Source of the DNA: Silene latifolia
Lineage: Eukaryota; Streptophyta; Magnoliopsida; Caryophyllales; Caryophyllaceae
Length of the DNA: 64,000 nt
Reading direction: 5' to 3'
Assembly (NCBI RefSeq): GCF_048544455.1
Contig: NC_133538.1
Location: forward strand, 456,829,311-456,893,310
Under the pieces are notes generated by a model. It was given only the letters and a program-made list of their open reading frames with translations. It made no database searches and had not been told where the DNA came from. Every line of letters starts with the position of its first letter. The stretch's first letter is position 1. Positions 57,096 to 64,000 of the stretch are shown here, one piece after another. A program made the position numbers and the translations under genes.

Positions 57096-58982
57096 CATTA
57101 AATAACCCAAAAAAAAAGAACAGCAACTCTTCTATAGGAGCATAGGACGGGCCAATAGAAGAGGTTAGCCCAACAAAGAGTTATACACGACAATTAAAAT
57201 TGGAAGCTGCGTGTAGAAAGTGTCTAAAAACTCCCATCGCCTCTAGCCCTCTACCTCCACCAACCCCAGCACTAGCTTCACAAATAACATTATACCTCCA
57301 GTGGTACAATAACATCATACAACCAAGTTATATCTTATCGAGCTTATGTGTAATTTTTTTGAGCTTTTTTAAAGTTAATTTTTTTTTATGTTTGAGTGAG
57401 TTCAGAAATTTTATGGTATAGGCTCGAAACTTTCACTTTTAAAACAAAACTCGATAACTTTATTATGTAGGCTCGGGTTAGAAAGATCTGTTAGTCTGTT
57501 GGTTGTAGGATCTATCAATACCAACACCACCTTTTCTACACCGCCTCTATTATCCACGTATTCACCGACAGCCCAACTTCTTACAACTGTCTACGTCATT
57601 AAATTTGGTCGTCTTTTTCACTTCTTCATTCCACCGATCATCAACTACACCAAAAGAAGATGATCACTAACAATCACGATGAACAATATATAGTTAAGTA
57701 CCATCAAGTTCGGAAACCAAACTGAAATCAAGAATTATAAATTTTAACTTGTTGATTTAACTTGAATACTCACTTTCTTATGTTGAAACCTTTGACATAT
57801 ATCGTTTGAATAACCACTTTTAAATGCTGAAAACTTTGACATTTTGAATACTCGTCTTTTTATGTTGAGAACCTTGATATTTAAGTTAAAAATTATATAT
57901 CTTAATTCTTATGCAACTAAGAACATTTACATGTAGCTTGTGTTTTACAAATGAGTACTTAGTTGGAGCATATAATTTGTTTGACATTTAAGAGTTTTAA
58001 CTTCAAAACTTCCAATTTCAGTTTCAAATTTTCAATTTGAGTTGTGAATTTTGGGTTTTAATGACTCACAGTTATAGTGTAACTACAGAGTTGTTTATGG
58101 TAAAACTCTAGCCTTAGATGAAAATTTGTAGTGAGGTGTTGCGCGCAGAAAATGATGCCGTTTCTTGAGGTCTGGGTAGAAGTAGTCGTCCATAAGTGTA
58201 GCCAGAAGGCTAGGTCAAGATAGGGCGAATGGTTATTAGCATCGCGGCATCGGTAGCTTAGATTATTGACGGTTGGCTTGCTCAAAGAGGACGTAGTAAA
58301 GGGCAGGACAAGTCGTTTTTTTAGAAGTTGAGAATATGACAGTTACATACATACATATATCAGAATTCACTTTCGTATAGTAGGGTTTTGTTTCTTTTTT
58401 TATAATTTTTTGAGTTTTTTGGTCCTTATATTTAATGGACTGGTCTCATGATAAGAGACCGTCTTATATAACAAATTGTGAAAACGGTATTAATTTTTCA
58501 CCTACGGACTTTACTCTTTCACGTGCACTTTTTCAAAAACATTCCATATCATACCCTTTCTCCTAAACATAACTAAATTAACTCATATACACATCTTTCC
58601 CTAATATTTGAATCTAATTACTCTAAAAACTTGAACAATCTAATTACTCTAAAAACTTGAACAATGGATTATAATTCTCCAATTAGTAAAGTAATTTTGT
58701 TTATTAGCGATTATTAATACGTTTTATTGAAATTATTGGGTTTAATTTTGACTGAAATTAAAATGCTTGCAATTATTATTAATTAGGGTATATGGTGGTG
58801 CAATAACGGTGGTCCGATGAGGGTTGACCGTTTTTTTGGGTATGCACGATGGTTAGAAAGGTGGCCTGATAACGGTGGTACGTTGGTGAGGAAGGACGAT
58901 GGCTGGGTGGTGACGGGAAGGGAGATGATGCTTGCTGTGTTGTCGGCGTCGGGTTGCCGGTGAGTTGTGGGCTGGGGTAGTC
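57096..58982. other. Intergenic sequence, no gene
   Basis: No gene is supported. A GGTCTCATGATAAGAGACC hairpin at 58442-58460 and AGACCGTC sequences suggest MITE remnants. A 27-bp direct repeat (AATCTAATTACTCTAAAAAC) is at about 58614-58667. Confidence 0.6.
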
Positions 58983-59430
58983 TGTAATACTACGTTTTTC
59001 TAAGTCCTGTTACTCGGCCGAATAGGGCTTACTCGGCCGAGTAATGCGTCGTGTGTTTCTGGTTAGGCTACTGTCCAGGAATACTCAGCCGAGTATGGTA
59101 ATACTCGACCGAGTAAGGAATACTCGGCCGAGTATACTCTATACTCGACCGAGTATCCGGTCTGACGGAATTATTTTCTGCGGTCTGATTAAAGGGGATT
59201 AGAGTTATAAATTGAGTTTAACAGTTTCACTTTTAATTTTTACAAAACCTAAAACATTCAAACGTAACTCTAATCACCTCTAATATCTCTCAAGATCGTG
59301 GATTGTTCGTGAGTCTTGTTCATTCCTCTCTTGCGTCGATTGCGTCGGTAAGCCACTAGTCCTATGAGTCTTGTCAGTTTGTCTTTTTAGGGTTTACCCT
59401 AGTTTTGTAATTTGGTGGAAAAAGGTAGAT
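58983..59430 (+). repeat. Chromovirus-type LTR (plus), interrupted at 59430
   Basis: Starts TGTAATACTACGTTTTT; homologous to the minus-strand LTR at 15471. It carries the CGGCCG-type palindrome cluster (59013-59153), then GTTATAAATT near 59213. The remainder is displaced by the reverse element that starts at 59431. Confidence 0.7.
59013..59153. repeat. Palindrome cluster, CTCGGCCGAG variant
   Basis: Six copies of CTCGGCCGAG, CTCGACCGAG or CTCAGCCGAG start at 59013, 59032, 59084, 59104, 59123 and 59144. Spacings are 19, 52, 20, 19, 21. The homologous LTR at 15315-15435 has the same spacing pattern with GATC cores. Confidence 0.9.
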
Positions 59431-62033
<2,603 letters not shown>

Positions 62034-62210
62034 GTCTTCTCCCCTTAAAATGAACTTCGTCCCGAAGTTCGCCCACAACTACTATCACAAAACTTATAAC
62101 TACGCATCATTCAACATCATTATCTTACTCAATCATTATCAAACTTTCTTAATCATTATAATACCGTACCATACTTATTAAAATGTGTCACAAAACTAAT
62201 TTCAAAACAT
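62034..62210 (-). pseudogene. End of chromovirus Pol, minus strand
   Basis: On the minus strand the codons before the LTR read NFGTKFILRGEDCNTP, running into the LTR start, the usual end of chromovirus polyproteins. Only this terminal piece is present before the LINE begins. Upstream bases show no clear integrase or chromodomain. Confidence 0.5.
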
Positions 62211-64000
62211 GAGAATGTTTATTAAGGATAGGGATATTGTGGAGAATATACTTATCTGCCAAGATCTTACCAAGCTCTATAATAGGAAGGTTTGTTCTCC
62301 TAGAGTGCTCATGAAGCTAGACCTGCAAAAAGCTTATGACTCTATAGAATGGTCGTTTTTGAAAGAAATGCTTATAGCTCTGAAATTCCCAAGTCATTTT
62401 GTTAACCTCCTGATGGAATGTGTTACTACTCCTCAGTTCTCTCTCTCTTTGAATGGAGAGTTCTTTGGATTTTTCCAAGGCAAAAGAGGTCTAAGACAGG
62501 GTGATCCTCTGTCTCCTCTTTTATTCACTATTTGTTTGGAATATTTGTCAAGGATCTTGAATAGATTGTCTGAGTTGGATAATTTTCATCATCATCCACT
62601 TTGTAGGAAGCTGAACCTTACTCACCTTTGCTTTGCGGATGATCTCTTAGTTTTTTGTAGAGGGGACTGGGATTCCATGATAGCTGTGATGAGAGCTATT
62701 TCTACCTTTATCTTTGCTTCAGGATTGCATATGAACAAAATAAAATCAAATGTGTATGGCAATGGTTTGGAGAGTGGCTTGCTGGAGAAATTTGCTAGTA
62801 CTACTGGACTAAAGATAGGTAAACTACCTTTCAAATACCTTGGGGTGCCTATCTCTGCTAAGAAGTTATCTGTACTTGATTGTAACATTTTGGTGGAAAG
62901 GATTGTGGATAGAATTAGAGCTCTGGGGGCAAAGAAATTATCTTATGCAGGTAGGCTAGTGTTGATTAAAAGTGTTCTTGGTACTCTTCATAGTTACTGG
63001 GCACGGATATACATCATCCCATCCAGTATTATGGCCAAGATAGAGAGTACTTGCAGGAGTTTCCTATGGAAGGGGGATGCTCACTCACATTCTAATGCTC
63101 TAGTGTCCTGGAAGCAAGTCTGTTTGCCAAAAGAACAAGGGGGATTGGGAGTGTGTGATATCAGGAGGTGGAATGTGGCTGCAGTAGGAAAGTATGTCTG
63201 GTGGGTGATGGATAAAAAAGATCACCTCTGGGTAAAGTGGGTGCATTGTACCTACTTAAAAAGTGTGCCCTGGACTGATTATAAACCTTCTCAAAGTAGC
63301 AGCTGGGCTTGGAAAAGAATTTGTAGGGTAAAGGATATCCTTCTTTCTGGTTATATACAGCATGATTGGTTAGAAAAAGATGCTCCTTACTCGATTTCTA
63401 GTGGTTATGATTGGTTGGGTACTGAAGCAAGTAATGTCCCTTGGTATAAGCATATTTGGATTACTGATGGTATCCCTAAGCATCAATTTATCAGCTGGTT
63501 GTATGTTCAACAGCGTCTTCTAACCAAGGATAGGGTTCATAGGTCTGTTTCGGAGAGCGGTGATACAGTGTGTTACGTGTGGTGAGGAGGATGAAAGCCA
63601 TGATCATCTGTTCTTTCATTGCTCCTACGATCGAAAATGTTTGGCAGAGTACAAGACTGGAGTAAGTTGGCAATACACGAGAGGCAAGTTTTGAGCTGGT
63701 GGCAGGCTCAAGACAAGAATAGGGGGTATTCACCTCTTTGGTAGTGATGGCTTTGGTGTACCATATCCTGGTGGGCACGTAATCACCGTCGTTTTCGGCG
63801 GGTGATATGGCGACCAGAGGTGGTTGGAGCTCGGATTAAGCAAGAGGTTCAGGCTCGCATTGGGAGTCAGAACAAATCTAGGATGAAATTGATATGGACT
63901 AATCTAAATAGTTGAGTTTTTTGTTGTCTCAGATTTGTGTTGTAAAGGTGCAATGTGCATTCTTAAAATTGTTGTTGGGTTGATAAACTAGTGTGTAATA
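62211..64000 (+). mobile_element. L1-type LINE, 5'-truncated
   Basis: Begins inside the RT domain and runs through a zf-RVT region to non-coding 3' sequence at the window end. No endonuclease domain or ORF1 is present, as expected of a 5'-truncated LINE copy. The poly(A) end is not reached. Confidence 0.8.
62215..63740 (+). pseudogene. LINE reverse transcriptase, truncated and frameshifted
   Basis: A 458-codon open frame from 62209; coding similarity starts a few codons inside. RT motifs in order: FIKDRDIVENILICQDL, MKLDLQKAYDSIEWSFL (catalytic Asp in KLDLQKAYD), GLRQGDPLSPLLFTICLEYL, LTHLCFADDLLVF (FADD), KYLGVPISAKKL and SYAGRLVLIKSVL. Then comes the thumb-like WARIYIIPSSI. It ends near 63585, after which CVTCGEEDESHDHLFFHC continues in another frame, so one shift near 63545 separates RT from the zinc-binding zf-RVT domain. 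The enzyme would prime reverse transcription at nicked target DNA; this copy is dead. Confidence 0.85.

Noticed and set aside
57200..57421. 73-codon open frame near the right inverted repeat
   Set aside because: No recognisable similarity; tail is low-complexity Phe/Leu.

Overview
This window is plant nuclear DNA from a eudicot. It holds two recognisable host genes: one for the CAF-1 chromatin-assembly subunit FAS2 (12 exons, minus strand) and one for a TED7-like secondary-wall membrane protein. They sit in a sea of nested LTR retrotransposons, a CACTA fragment, MITEs and a LINE. The mix of Athila-like, Retand/Tat-like (with amplified tandem repeats), chromovirus and copia elements would fit Caryophyllales, for example a Silene relative. 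That placement is an inference from element style and is not proven.

Layout: 1-5394 is the 3' part of an Athila-like element (copy 1). 5395-9838 is a minus-strand Athila-like fragment (copy 3). 9839-13656 is a Tat/Retand-like fragment with a double zinc-knuckle gag and four tandem-repeat blocks. 13657-15471 holds two truncated LTRs. 15472-17163 is the 5' end of a minus-strand CACTA transposon. 17164-19625 holds remnants of two chromovirus-type elements. 19631-30748 is a structurally complete Athila-like element (copy 2: both LTRs, GAATA target duplication, tRNA-Asp primer site) that lacks RT, RNase H and integrase. 30754-34050 is AT-rich with MITEs and a FAR1-like remnant. 34056-42856 is a full-length copia element (GTAAT target duplication) with a frameshifted polyprotein.

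43134-51230 is the gene island: MITE, TED7-like gene (44066-44799, +), three more MITE-like units, then FAS2 (46208-51065, -) with a consensus E2F site just upstream. 51236-57095 is an AT-rich block bounded by inverted repeats and containing two tandem segmental duplications. 57096-58982 shows no gene. 58983-62210 is a chromovirus LTR interrupted by another, reverse-oriented chromovirus end. 62211-64000 is a 5'-truncated LINE.

The most striking signal is a set of clusters of a 10-bp palindrome (CTCGATCGAG and variants). They recur in unrelated retrotransposons: Athila LTRs, Athila gag, the Athila spacer before ORF1, the copia leader and chromovirus LTRs. Spacer sequences differ, yet the palindromes sit almost always 19-22 or 29-32 bp apart (two or three helical turns), often alternating. 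In the LTRs they lie just upstream of a TATA-like box. One LTR family carries the same spacing with a changed but still palindromic core (CTCGGCCGAG). A related array with 21/24-bp spacing and another core occurs in the LTR of copy 3. This looks like a shared, helically phased cis-element used by several transposon lineages.

All coordinates and spacings were read by eye. Family names rest on motif recognition, without database searches.
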